Shown here: piece by piece, positions 26,981 to 35,465 of the stretch
Layout: every line of letters begins with the position of its first letter
Position numbering within the stretch: the first letter of the stretch is position 1
Assembly: GCF_004023625.1 (NCBI RefSeq)
Contig: NZ_RPDJ01000032.1
Coordinates: 99,394-163,393, forward strand
Length of the DNA: 64,000 nt
Direction: 5' to 3'
Source of the DNA: Streptomyces cavernae
Lineage (GTDB): Bacteria > Actinomycetota > Actinomycetes > Streptomycetales > Streptomycetaceae
Notes under the pieces: generated by a model
Told to the model about the DNA's origin: nothing
What the model saw: only the letters and a program-made list of their open reading frames with translations
Databases searched by the model: none
Made by a program: the position numbers and the translations under genes

Positions 26981-27392
26981 CGGTGGGGAGAGCCTGGCGG
27001 ACGACGTCGAGGTTGTAGTCGTCGATGTCGACGCCGGTCAGCTCGGCCGGGGTCAGCCAGGCGTACATCTGGTCGGGCTCGGGGAGGACGATGTGCCGGG
27101 AGAGGGGCTCGACCAGGAAGTTGTCCTGCCAGTTCTTGATCTCGTGCCCCTTGTACTCGCTGACGAAGGAGGACTCGCCGACCTTGCGGACGACCTTGCC
27201 GAGCAGGCCGGTCTCCTCCTTCAGCTCCCGCAGCACGCCGTCCTCGGGACTCTCGCCCGGTTCCAGCTTGCCGCAGGGGACGCCCCACACCCGGGGCAGG
27301 AACCGTTCCTTCTCACTGCGGCGCACGAGGAGGACACGGCCCTTGTGCACGACGACGGCTGCCGCCAGTCGCCTGTCGCCGGAGTCGGCCAT
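26967..27392 (-). CDS. Nudix hydrolase
   Basis: A 141-residue Nudix protein. The complete Nudix box lies at about residues 40-62: GKLEPGESPEDGVLRELKEETGL fits GX5EX7REUXEEXGU and supplies the divalent-metal and pyrophosphate site. It probably cleaves a nucleoside diphosphate derivative; the substrate is not evident. It converges on the cupin gene with a 14-base overlap, and the same three-gene group may act together. Confidence 0.88.
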   Translation of the reverse strand: MADSGDRRLAAAVVVHKGRVLLVRRSEKERFLPRVWGVPCGKLEPGESPEDGVLRELKEETGLLGKVVRKVGESSFVSEYKGHEIKNWQDNFLVEPLSRHIVLPEPDQMYAWLTPAELTGVDIDDYNLDVVRQALPTVNRL

Positions 27393-27538
27393 GATGTCGG
27401 TCCTCGGTCCCTCGCCGTCACAAGCCCAAAGGGTTTTCTACCCCGGGAAAGCCTCCAGCGTACCGCGCAGTACAAGATTTTCCGGCGGTTTCCGGCCACC
27501 GAGGCATCCTGCGGCCGCTGCGGAGGCTACACGGAGAC

Positions 27539-27959
27539 ATGGACAACCCCAGACACACCGGCCCCACCAGTCACCGCCGCGTCGCCTCGCCCGTAAGCCC
27601 GTCATCGCCTCCCTGGCCGCGCTCTGCGCGCTCGGCGGGGGCCTGGTACGCCACCGCCAACGGGGCGACCACCGCGGCCGGTCAGCTCACCGTCACGTCC
27701 ACCACGCTAGGACTGCCCGCCAAGTTCCCCTATCTGTCCGCCGGTTACAACAACACCCGCGAGTGGACGCGTACGGCGCACCGCGGTGGCGCCCAACGGC
27801 ACGCTGCGGGTGGCCTGGCCCGCCGCGGACGGCGTCCATGTCACCCCGCTCGCCGCGGCCGGCAGGCGTTCCGGCACGGACACCGTGGTCGGGGGCACGA
27901 AGGAGGTCGGCGGACTGGTCGCGCACAACGACGGTTTCGCGGTCCGGGCGGGGCGTTGA
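27539..27959 (+). pseudogene. Frameshifted, truncated secreted-protein gene
   Basis: Protein-like segments lie on three frames in order. First comes a start with a basic N-region at 27539, then a signal core (KPVIASLAALCALGGGL) in a second frame near 27592. The first frame resumes with ATANGATTAAGQLTVTSTTLGLPAKFPYLSAGYNNTREWT. A third frame carries RTAVAPNGTLRVAWPAADGVHVTPLAAAG to a stop near 27959. At least three frame changes are needed. The parent looks like a secreted carbohydrate-associated or propeller-type protein, not identified further. It abuts the 3' end of the DUF2264 gene, so the rest was probably lost in a rearrangement. Confidence 0.65.
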
Positions 27960-29729
27960 TCAGGCGCGGGACGGCCCCGGCCGCTCCTGGAACAGGCCGC
28001 ACCGGGTCTCGGATCCGTCGGACCAGGTCACCCGGAGGTCCGGTCCGTCCAGCTCGACCGACGCCAGTTCCGCCAGTGGGCGGGGGTTCGGGTCCGCGGT
28101 GAGGCGGGCCAGGGCGATGAAGAGGGTGTCGTCCCCTGAGAGGGTGCCTGACAGGGCGGGGACCTGGGCCTCGGGTGTGTATGCCGTCGCGGCGGGCGTG
28201 AGGTCGGGGGCCGGGGTGAGTCCGAGTACCGGGAGCAGTTCGGAGCGGGTGGCCTCCCCCGGTCCTGTCGCCCAGCCCGTGAGGAGGACCTGGGTGCCCT
28301 CGGGCGCCCCCGTCACCTCGTAGGCCCGGACTTCCACCGCGCCGTGGGCCAGGACCACGCTGGTGACCCGGGCGCCGCCACCCGCCGTGTGCCGGGAGGC
28401 CGCCCAGCCCTCGCCCGTGCCCAGCGGTTCGATGTCCGTGCGGGTCGCGTCTCCGTCCAGCAGGAGGCTGTTGTCGGGGGACGGGGAGTCCAGTGGTGTG
28501 GGGCCCGTCGCCGTCGAGTACGCGAGCCGGGTGTAGTAGGGGTCGTAGCGGACGTCCTCGCTGCCGTGGTTGTGCAGGCGGACCAGGCCGTCCGCGACGG
28601 TGGACTGCAGGAGCCAGTTGGGCGCGGCGACGGGAGTGACCGCGTCGGCGCGGTCCGCGGGGCCGGGTTCCTCGGTGGCCGTCCACACCTCGTGGTCCGC
28701 CGGAAGGAGCAGGCCCAGGAACGCCTTGCTCGCCCAGTACGGCGAGGCAGGGCCCGAATAACCTTGCAGGACACCGGGGTTGGGGCCGTACCAGCCGAGG
28801 GAGAGCAGGCCGTCGTCACCCACCGCGCCCCGGTCCAGGAAGTGGCGCAAGGCTCCGGAGGCCAGGCGGCGGGTCTCTCCGGAGCTGAGGGGGGTGCGGC
28901 CGGTCAGGGCGCCGAGCCACAGCGGTGCCGTCGTCGCGAACCGGTAGGTCAGTGAGCGGCCCTGGTGCATCGGCGCCCCGTCGGCGCCGAACAGGCGGGC
29001 GTAGTCGGCGAGATGGGCCTGGAGCCGGCCGCCGTAGAGGTCCAGCAGCCGGGTGTCGTCGGCGAGCCAGGCGTGCAGCACCGGGTAGAGGTGCATGGCC
29101 CAGCCGTTGTAGTAGTCGAAGGCGCGGCCGTCTCCGTCGGTGTACCAGCCGTCGGAGACGTACCACTGCTCGATGCGGTCGAGCCCGCGGTCGATCGCCG
29201 CGTGGGCCGCGGACGTCTCATATCCGATGTCGGCCAGGAAGCCGCCCACGGTCACCGGGAACAACTCCCAGTTGCAGGGCCAGGGTTCGGCGTCGAGCGC
29301 GTCGGCAAGCCAGGCCGCGGCCCGGTCCCGTACCGCGGTGTCCAGACGCTCCCACAGCATGGGCCGGGTGAGCCGTAGCGCGAGGGCGATCGACGCGGCC
29401 TCCACCAGCGGCTGACTGCGGTCCTCGATGCGTGGCCAGACGCCGGCGGTTCCGGCGGCGAGGCCGTCCCCGTACCGTTCGAGTGCCTTCTCGTCGCGGC
29501 GGAACGCGGCGATCAGCAGCGTACGGGCGTAACCCTCCAGTCCGTCGGAGAGCGTGCCCGACCAGCTGGCGCGGTCGCCGGGCAGGTGGTAGAGCGCGCC
29601 GTCGGCCGTGGCGTACGGCGCGACGGCGGCGAGGAGGGCGTCGGCGGCGGCCTCCCAGTGGGCGCGGGTGTAGCCGGTGTGGGGGCTGAGGACGCGGTCG
29701 TCCTCGGGCAGGGCGTCGGGCAGGATCAC
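27960..29729 (-). CDS. DUF2264 protein, putative glycoside hydrolase
   Basis: 589 residues in two parts. The N-terminal part (about 1-350) is an alpha/alpha barrel of the DUF2264 type (HWEAAADALLAAVAPYA; SDGWYTDGDGRAFDYYNGWAMHLYPVLHAWL; LTYRFATTAPLWLGAL; GYSGPASPYWASKAFLGLLLP). The C-terminal part (about 360-589) is a beta-sandwich. DUF2264 proteins occur in plant polysaccharide loci and are thought to be glycoside hydrolases. No signal peptide, so it probably acts in the cytoplasm on imported oligosaccharides. The GTG start overlaps the CE12 stop by 4 bases, as last gene of the minus-strand carbohydrate operon. Confidence 0.85.
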   Translation of the reverse strand: MILPDALPEDDRVLSPHTGYTRAHWEAAADALLAAVAPYATADGALYHLPGDRASWSGTLSDGLEGYARTLLIAAFRRDEKALERYGDGLAAGTAGVWPRIEDRSQPLVEAASIALALRLTRPMLWERLDTAVRDRAAAWLADALDAEPWPCNWELFPVTVGGFLADIGYETSAAHAAIDRGLDRIEQWYVSDGWYTDGDGRAFDYYNGWAMHLYPVLHAWLADDTRLLDLYGGRLQAHLADYARLFGADGAPMHQGRSLTYRFATTAPLWLGALTGRTPLSSGETRRLASGALRHFLDRGAVGDDGLLSLGWYGPNPGVLQGYSGPASPYWASKAFLGLLLPADHEVWTATEEPGPADRADAVTPVAAPNWLLQSTVADGLVRLHNHGSEDVRYDPYYTRLAYSTATGPTPLDSPSPDNSLLLDGDATRTDIEPLGTGEGWAASRHTAGGGARVTSVVLAHGAVEVRAYEVTGAPEGTQVLLTGWATGPGEATRSELLPVLGLTPAPDLTPAATAYTPEAQVPALSGTLSGDDTLFIALARLTADPNPRPLAELASVELDGPDLRVTWSDGSETRCGLFQERPGPSRA

Positions 29730-30814
29730 CGGGTCAGCCTTTCAGGTACCAGGCGTTGTGAGCGCAGTTCGTCGCGGACCAGTCCGGCGTAGACCGTGGC
29801 GCCGTGGACGGAGGTGTGGGTGTTGTCCCGTTTCTCGTTGTAGAGGTAGAGCGCCTTGGAGCCCTCGACGCCGAGTGATTCGACGACTGCCTTGGTCTTG
29901 GCGGTCAGGTCGACGAGGGGTACGTCGTGGTCGGCGGCGACGGAGCGGGCCACCGCGGGGTGGTCCACGCCGAGTCCGTTGACGAGCAGGGCGGTGTTGT
30001 TGTCGAGGGTGCCGTCGGCGTTGAACCAGCGCCGCACGATGGGGGTCACCAGGACCGGTCGGCCGCCGCGCTCCCGTACGCCCGCGACGAGCGTCTCCAG
30101 GTTGGCCCGGTAGGTCGGTTCGTCGGTGGTCTTGTCGTTGTGGGCGAGCTGGATCAGGACCAGGTCGCCCTTGCGGATGAGTGGCTGGACGGTCGGGAAG
30201 AGTGCCGGGTTGGCGAGGTAGGAAACCGTGCTCTCCCCGGAGTCGGCGTGGTTGGCGACCGACAGGCCCCTGCGCAGCAGCTGCGGGAGCTGTTGGCCCC
30301 AGCCGGAGTAGGGGTCGCCGGGCTGGTCGCAGACGGTGGAGTCGCCGACGAGGAAGATCTGCCGGGTGTGCTTGGCAGGGGTGACGCGGATGTCGGCGAG
30401 TGCGGGCGCAGGGCCGCCGATGGTGAGGTCGAGGCCGGGCGTGCCCTCGGGGCCGGTGGGTTCCCCCTCGGGAGTGCGGACGTTCACGGTGAAGGACCGG
30501 CGTACGCGTTCCCCGGCCGCGGTCGGGGTTTCGGCCAGCAGGGCTCGTCGGGTCTCGCCGCTGAGGGCGGTGCGGGCTTCGCCGTCGCCGCCCAGCACGA
30601 CACTCACGTCATATGTGCCGGGCGCGACATCGAAGTGGCAGGTCACGGGTGTGGTCGTGGTGCAGTTCGCGAGGCCGCCCAGGGCGGGCGCGCCGGAAAC
30701 GGGCCCGCTGTGTGCCGGCCTGGCGGCTTCGGCGTGCGCTGGAAGCGCCGAAGCCGTCTGCAGGGCGGCGACCGCGATGCCGGTCGCCAGCAGCGCGGTA
30801 CCTGAGCGTTTCAT
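29726..30814 (-). CDS. Secreted SGNH esterase, rhamnogalacturonan acetylesterase type (CE12)
   Basis: A 362-residue secreted esterase that would remove acetyl groups from pectic polysaccharide. ATG 30814 starts a signal peptide (MKRSGTALLATGIAVAALQTASALPAHAEA). An N-terminal beta-sandwich (about 45-135) precedes the SGNH domain: nucleophile Ser in GDSTVCDQ, the Gly block near HADSGESTVSYL, Asn in HNDKTTDEP, and the His of NTHTSVHGATVYA. It is preceded by the GH43 gene, whose stop TGA shares a base with this start, and followed by the DUF2264 gene in a coupled series. Confidence 0.88.
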   Translation of the reverse strand: MKRSGTALLATGIAVAALQTASALPAHAEAARPAHSGPVSGAPALGGLANCTTTTPVTCHFDVAPGTYDVSVVLGGDGEARTALSGETRRALLAETPTAAGERVRRSFTVNVRTPEGEPTGPEGTPGLDLTIGGPAPALADIRVTPAKHTRQIFLVGDSTVCDQPGDPYSGWGQQLPQLLRRGLSVANHADSGESTVSYLANPALFPTVQPLIRKGDLVLIQLAHNDKTTDEPTYRANLETLVAGVRERGGRPVLVTPIVRRWFNADGTLDNNTALLVNGLGVDHPAVARSVAADHDVPLVDLTAKTKAVVESLGVEGSKALYLYNEKRDNTHTSVHGATVYAGLVRDELRSQRLVPERLTR

Positions 30815-32232
30815 CAACTCCCCCGGACCCACTGCTGGTTGGTCTGACCGTTGCAGGTGTAGGTGATGAGCGCGGCGGAGTTGGCGGTGGAGCCGTCGGC
30901 AACGTCCAGGCACTTGCCGCTCGCCCGGGACTGGATCGTGACGTGGTCACCGGAGGTGATGACCTTCCACTTCTGGTTCTTGGCGGACTTGGCGCACGCC
31001 TCCTGCGTCACGCTCCCCTCGTTCTCCTGGAGGCAGAGCGAGCTGTGCCTGGCGATGAGCTGCACCTTGTCGGCGTCGCCGAAGCGCTTGAACCAGAACT
31101 TCTGGTTGCCGCCGCCGTTGCAGGTCCACTGGGTGAGGGCGACGCCTTCGCGGACCGACTGGCCCGGCACGTCGGCGCACTTGCCGCTGTGCGCCGCGGT
31201 CAGTGTCTCGTACGGGCCGCCCTGGCCGGTGATCGTCCCGCGCGCGGCGTCGACGACCAGCTCCGGGTACCAGTTCATGGTCATGGTGGTCGAGGTGGGG
31301 AAGGTCAGGGGCAGCCACACATAGCGGGAGTCGTTGACCGTGCCGCCGAAGGAGTTGCCCCAGCGGTCACCCATGTACAGGTATGAGGTGGCTTTCTTGC
31401 CCTGCACGGGCAGGACGTACGCGGTCTGCGAGCCGTAGGTCGTGGAGTCACCGATGTTGGCCATGGCGGTCCAGGGGCCGGCGAGGTCGGTCGCCGTCGC
31501 GTACTTCTGCTGGTTCGGGTTCCAGCCGGTAGCGCCGGAGGTCAGCATGAAGTAGACACCGTCACGCTTGAAGAGGGCCGGGGCCTCGCGGTGCCCGCCC
31601 GGCCAGGGGTTGGCGACCAGGCTCGCGACGCCGGTGTAGTCGGCGGTCAGCCGGTAGATGTGGAGGTCGTAGTTCTCGCGGGCGGCGGAGACCATGTATC
31701 CGGTGCCGTCGGTGTCGACGAAGACCGTGATGTCCCGGGACATGTGCTCACCGAGCGGCCGGAAGCTGCCCCGCCAGGTGTAGTCGCCGTCGACGGTGTC
31801 GGAGACGGCGACGGCGGCGCGGGCCTCGCTGTAGTCGGTGCCGTTCTCCTTGTGCATCCACATCACGAACTTGCCGGTGGCCGCGTTGTACATGACCTTG
31901 GGCCGCTCGATGTTGGCGTGAGCGAGCTCGGGGTCGGTGGCCTGGGTCAGGACGTGGTTGCGGAACTTCCAGTTCTTCAGGTCGGTGGAGCGGTAGGCGG
32001 ACACATACCGGAAGGTGTTGTCTGCGTTGCGGTTCTCACCGAACCAGTAGTAGTACTTGCCGACCTTGATCACACCTCCGCCGTGGGCGTGCAGCGGATC
32101 ACCCGACTTGTCCGTGAACTGAGTGGCGTTGGTGATGGTCTTCTGCGCCGCCTGGACGGGACCCGCCGTCGCGAGCGCCGCCGCGAGCGCGCAGCACAGG
32201 GCGAGCAGGATCGTGTACGCACGTCTCAACAC
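30814..32232 (-). CDS. Secreted GH43 enzyme with CBM13 domain (exo-beta-1,3-galactanase-like)
   Basis: 472 residues. A signal peptide (about 1-30, ending QA-AQK) precedes a five-bladed GH43 catalytic domain (about 32-330) and a ricin-type CBM13 (about 340-470). The CBM13 carries repeated CLD/Q-x-W units (GKCADVPGQ, SSLCLQENEG, GKCLDVADGS and QQW endings). The opening HAHGGGVIKVGKYYYWFGE and the combination with CBM13 match exo-beta-1,3-galactanases of subfamily 24 from streptomycetes, which degrade arabinogalactan side chains. The exact specificity is inferred. GTG 32232 has AAGGAGG immediately upstream. It leads the CE12 and DUF2264 genes. Confidence 0.88.
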   Translation of the reverse strand: MLRRAYTILLALCCALAAALATAGPVQAAQKTITNATQFTDKSGDPLHAHGGGVIKVGKYYYWFGENRNADNTFRYVSAYRSTDLKNWKFRNHVLTQATDPELAHANIERPKVMYNAATGKFVMWMHKENGTDYSEARAAVAVSDTVDGDYTWRGSFRPLGEHMSRDITVFVDTDGTGYMVSAARENYDLHIYRLTADYTGVASLVANPWPGGHREAPALFKRDGVYFMLTSGATGWNPNQQKYATATDLAGPWTAMANIGDSTTYGSQTAYVLPVQGKKATSYLYMGDRWGNSFGGTVNDSRYVWLPLTFPTSTTMTMNWYPELVVDAARGTITGQGGPYETLTAAHSGKCADVPGQSVREGVALTQWTCNGGGNQKFWFKRFGDADKVQLIARHSSLCLQENEGSVTQEACAKSAKNQKWKVITSGDHVTIQSRASGKCLDVADGSTANSAALITYTCNGQTNQQWVRGS

Positions 32233-32936
32233 TGAGCCTCCTTGGTCGTGTTCTTAGAGCTCCGAACAAAAGGGGAGCCCGGCTCGCGACGCCCGGCACG
32301 CACTTGGGTCCATGGGTTCGCCATCTCGGAGAGGAAGACGCCGGTGTTGTTGTCCATGCCGGGCTCGTGCTGCGCCCACGCGAGGTAACGGGTACCACGG
32401 TGACTGAAGGTGGTGGCGTCCAGGGAGAAGGTCTCCCAGGCGGTCTTGAGCTGCCCCTTCTCGACCCAGGTCCCCTCGAAGGGGTCGGAGTTGGTGTTCT
32501 CCAACACCCATATGCGGATCGCCCACACGTCTTCGGCGGGCGCCGCGGCGAAGTAGATGTACCAGGCGCCGTCGATGTGGTGGATCTCCGGGGCCCAGAT
32601 GTGCGCGCCCATGTCTCCGCTGGTGTGCTTCTTCCAGATGACGGATTCGTCCGCCGTGCCGAGGCCGCGCAGGGTGCGGGAGCGGCGCAGGACGATCCGG
32701 TCGTACTCCGGGGCGGTGGCCGTGAAGTAGTAGAAGCCGTCGTCGTGCCGGTGGATGTGCGGGTCCGCGCGGTTGCGGACGAGCGGGTTGGCGTAGCGGA
32801 CATGGCCGCCGGGCGCGGCCTCGGCCACGCCCGGCAGGGCGGTCACGGAGAGGGCGCCCGCGGCCAGGGCGCCCTTCAGCACGAGTCTGCGGCTCGGCGC
32901 CTCGGGCGGGTCGGCGACGTCGTCGTTGCGGCTCAT
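32226..32936 (-). pseudogene. 3'-truncated secreted GH43 gene
   Basis: The N-terminal 215 or so residues of a second GH43 enzyme: twin-arginine-type signal (PSRRLVLKGALAAGAL), then the GH43 start YANPLVRNRADPHIHRHDDGFYYFTATAPEYD with the catalytic base Asp, and the WAPEIHHIDGAWYIYFAA strand. Homology stops after MANPWT (about 32310). The remaining codons read through an unrelated sequence that contains the ribosome site of the next gene. The later propeller blades, with the general acid Glu, are missing (about 236 residues remain of 320 or more). It may be expressed but should not be active. Confidence 0.75.
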
Positions 32937-33250
32937 GGGGGGGTTGCCTTTCGGGGGAGGCGGGGACGCACCACGACCAGGGTGTTCGGCAATGTTCGAT
33001 GTTGTTCGGCATCTCGCACAACATCAACCATTCCGAACCCCGAAAAGGTAAGGGTGTGTTACGAGGAGGTCAACGGGTCGGACGGAGAAAGATGAAAGCC
33101 CTTTCTGCCAGTTCATCGGTGATGTGTCGCGATGGCGTACTCGTGCCAAGTCGCCCGCGTGCTCGTGCACTTGAAGTCGTTCGACGACATGGCTTTGGTC
33201 CGGCGGCCGGTTTTTTGTTATCGGCGCACGTCCCCGGCCGTCTCCGATAC
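32937..33250. other. Divergent region between GH43 and beta-helix genes
   Basis: 314 bases. The left part holds the phased operator repeats. The right part (33090-33250) is open in the beta-helix gene frame from ATG 33092, but its codon use lacks the G/C third-base bias, so it is treated as untranslated leader. Confidence 0.6.
32983..33009. promoter_or_regulatory. Three 10-bp-phased TGTTCGG operator half-sites
   Basis: TGTTCGG at 32983, TGTTCGA at 32993 and TGTTCGG at 33003 are spaced exactly 10 bp apart, i.e. on one helix face, 47-73 bases upstream of the truncated GH43 start. Inverted copies occur at 33032 (TTCCGAAC) and at 32262 (CCGAACA), just upstream of the GH43-CBM13 gene. They are probably sites of a sugar-responsive repressor; no regulator gene is adjacent. 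Confidence 0.55.
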
Positions 33251-35347
33251 GTGAGCAGCCACATCCACAAGACAGCAGCGGCCGCCGGAGTCCTCGCGGC
33301 GGTCGCCCTCATGGTCACCGCTCCCGCCACGTCGGCCGCCCCCGCCGGGGCCCGGGACGTGACCGCCGACGTCCGGGCGGGCCGGGACGTGACGCTATCC
33401 GGCGACGCGGTGGTCACCCTGCCGTCCGGGACGACCACCTACAACGGGGTGTTCCGCGGCACCGGCACGCTCACCGTACGCGGCGGCGGCACGCTGATCC
33501 TCACCAAGGACAGCGACTTCACCCTGCCGAAAGCCCGGCAGCGGCAGGTGGTGAGGACGCAGGGCGGCAACCACCCGTACACGACCGTCACCCGTCCCGA
33601 TCCCCCCGCGATCACGGTCGAGCGGGGCGCGACGCTGCAGTACGGCAAGGGCGGCACCACCGGCCTGATCGGGCACTTCCCGTACGACACCCCCGGCTAC
33701 CAGCTCAACCAGCTCAACGTCCGCGTCGACGGCACGCTCCGCCTCTCGCTGACCCGCACCTTCAACATCGGCACCATCAGCGGCTCGGGCCTGGTCACCC
33801 AGCCGCGCTTCCTGTGGGGCACGCTCGACCTCGCGGGCACGCACCCGTTCTCCGGCGTGATCGACAACGGCACCGGCATGGCAGCGGGCAAGCCCGAGTT
33901 CCCGGTCGCGCTGCCGAACGCCCGCGCCATCCTCAACCAGGGCACATGGACCGTCGACACCCCGCTCGGCCAGACGATCACGCTGCGCCAGAACTTCTAC
34001 CAGCGCGAGTACGGCAGCGACATCAACGTCCAGTCGCGGCCCGGCAGCAAGGTGGTGCTGACCGGCCAGTACAGCTGGTCCGACCGGGGCGGGGACACCA
34101 ACCCCTCGCTCAGTGACCCGGCCCTGAACTGGCGGCCCGCGAGGAAGAACGTCAACAAGCGGGGCACCAACATCAAGGGCGCCAACGTCCAGTGGGGCGA
34201 CGGCACCACGAACAAGATCTTCATGCCGGGCACCGCCGAGACCGTGTACATCAACCTGCTGGCGGCCCGGTCCCGTTCCCTGCTGACCTTCGACTACAAC
34301 GGCCCCGTCACCCTGGGCGCGCCCATCGGCGGCGGCAGGTTCCACGACACGCTCGCCGAGCCGGGCGCCGGCGACGTCGTCATCGCCGGGACGCCCGGCA
34401 ACGACGTCACCTTCGCGGCGAAGCAGTACTACGACGGCTCCACGACGATCGAGAAGCGGGCGGTGCTGCGGCTGGGCTCGGGCAAGCGGGGCGGCGACGG
34501 CTCCTTGCTGCTGGGCACCGACCGGCGCCGCATCGTCAACGACGGCACGCTGGTCGTGCGCAACACCGCCACTCCCGTCGCCCTGTCCCGGCTCGGCGGC
34601 AGCGGATCACTCACCCAGTCCGGCGCCGCGACGACGACGCTGACGGGGAGCGCGGTGACGTACACGGGGACCACCACGGTCACCAAGGGCACGCTGGCCC
34701 TGCGTTCCGGCGCCTCGCTCTCCCGCAGCAGGGCGATCCGTCTCACGGCGCCGGGAGCGCGGCTGGACCCGGGGACGGCGGGACTTCGGGTGACGAACTC
34801 CCTCACGGGCAAGGGCACGGTGAAGGGCTCGGTGACCAACGCGGGGAAGACCTCGGGTCCGTTGACGGTCACCGGTGACTACATGCAGCGGTCCGACGCG
34901 CAACTGACCGTGGGTGAGAGACCGTTGAAGGTGGGCGGTGACCTGCGGCTGGCGGGGAGGCTCACGGTGAGCCCCCGCACGAAGTCCGCCGAGACCATCA
35001 CACTCGTCGACCACGGCGGCCGTGCGAAGACCACCGGTACGTTCACCGGGCTCCGCGAGAAGGCCGAACTCCGGGTCGCGGGCACGGCGTACCGGATCAG
35101 CTATCGGGGCGGTGACGGCAACGACGTCGTCCTGACGGCGAAGGCCGCGAAGAAGAAGCAGGGTGCGGCCGCGGCCACCTCCGCCACGACCACCGCGGCG
35201 GCGGCGAAGAAGGCCGCGCTGGACGAGACGGGCAACTCCCGGCCGTGGTGGCCGATTGCGGCGGCACCCGCCCTGTTGTGCCTGCTGCTCCTCCCGTTGC
35301 TGAAGAAGCGCGGCCGCCGGGGCGGACGGCACGCGGCGAGCGGCTGA
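33251..35347 (+). CDS. Beta-helix surface protein with autotransporter-type repeats and sortase-like tail
   Basis: 698 residues from GTG 33251. A signal peptide (about 1-30: IHKTAAAAGVLAAVALMVTAPATSA) is followed by a long beta-solenoid rich in Gly/Thr. It contains passenger-associated repeats (TYTGTTTVTKGTLALRSGASL; FAAKQYYDGSTTIEKRAVLRLG) and the autotransporter-like YRGGDGNDVVLT. The end is built like a sortase substrate: LDETG (657-661), a hydrophobic helix (about 668-684) and a basic tail KKRGRRGGRH. No outer-membrane barrel is present. The start is uncertain because no strong ribosome site precedes 33251; ATG 33092 is an alternative. It is probably cell-wall or membrane anchored. Ligand unknown; its position beside GH43 genes suggests a polysaccharide. 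Confidence 0.75.
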   Translation: MSSHIHKTAAAAGVLAAVALMVTAPATSAAPAGARDVTADVRAGRDVTLSGDAVVTLPSGTTTYNGVFRGTGTLTVRGGGTLILTKDSDFTLPKARQRQVVRTQGGNHPYTTVTRPDPPAITVERGATLQYGKGGTTGLIGHFPYDTPGYQLNQLNVRVDGTLRLSLTRTFNIGTISGSGLVTQPRFLWGTLDLAGTHPFSGVIDNGTGMAAGKPEFPVALPNARAILNQGTWTVDTPLGQTITLRQNFYQREYGSDINVQSRPGSKVVLTGQYSWSDRGGDTNPSLSDPALNWRPARKNVNKRGTNIKGANVQWGDGTTNKIFMPGTAETVYINLLAARSRSLLTFDYNGPVTLGAPIGGGRFHDTLAEPGAGDVVIAGTPGNDVTFAAKQYYDGSTTIEKRAVLRLGSGKRGGDGSLLLGTDRRRIVNDGTLVVRNTATPVALSRLGGSGSLTQSGAATTTLTGSAVTYTGTTTVTKGTLALRSGASLSRSRAIRLTAPGARLDPGTAGLRVTNSLTGKGTVKGSVTNAGKTSGPLTVTGDYMQRSDAQLTVGERPLKVGGDLRLAGRLTVSPRTKSAETITLVDHGGRAKTTGTFTGLREKAELRVAGTAYRISYRGGDGNDVVLTAKAAKKKQGAAAATSATTTAAAAKKAALDETGNSRPWWPIAAAPALLCLLLLPLLKKRGRRGGRHAASG

Positions 35348-35465
35348 ACGAACGGGTGACGAGCCCGCCCAGGCGGCTATCACGATAAGTCTTGGACAGA
35401 CCACGGGAGGTGACGAAAGGCTGTCGTCACGTAATCGACGCATCGACGAGCCAGGAGGCCGTGGG

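Noticed and set aside
33092..33250. N-terminal extension of the beta-helix protein from ATG 33092
   Set aside because: A weak ribosome site exists, but these codons lack the strong G/C third-base bias and precede a complete signal peptide starting at GTG 33251.
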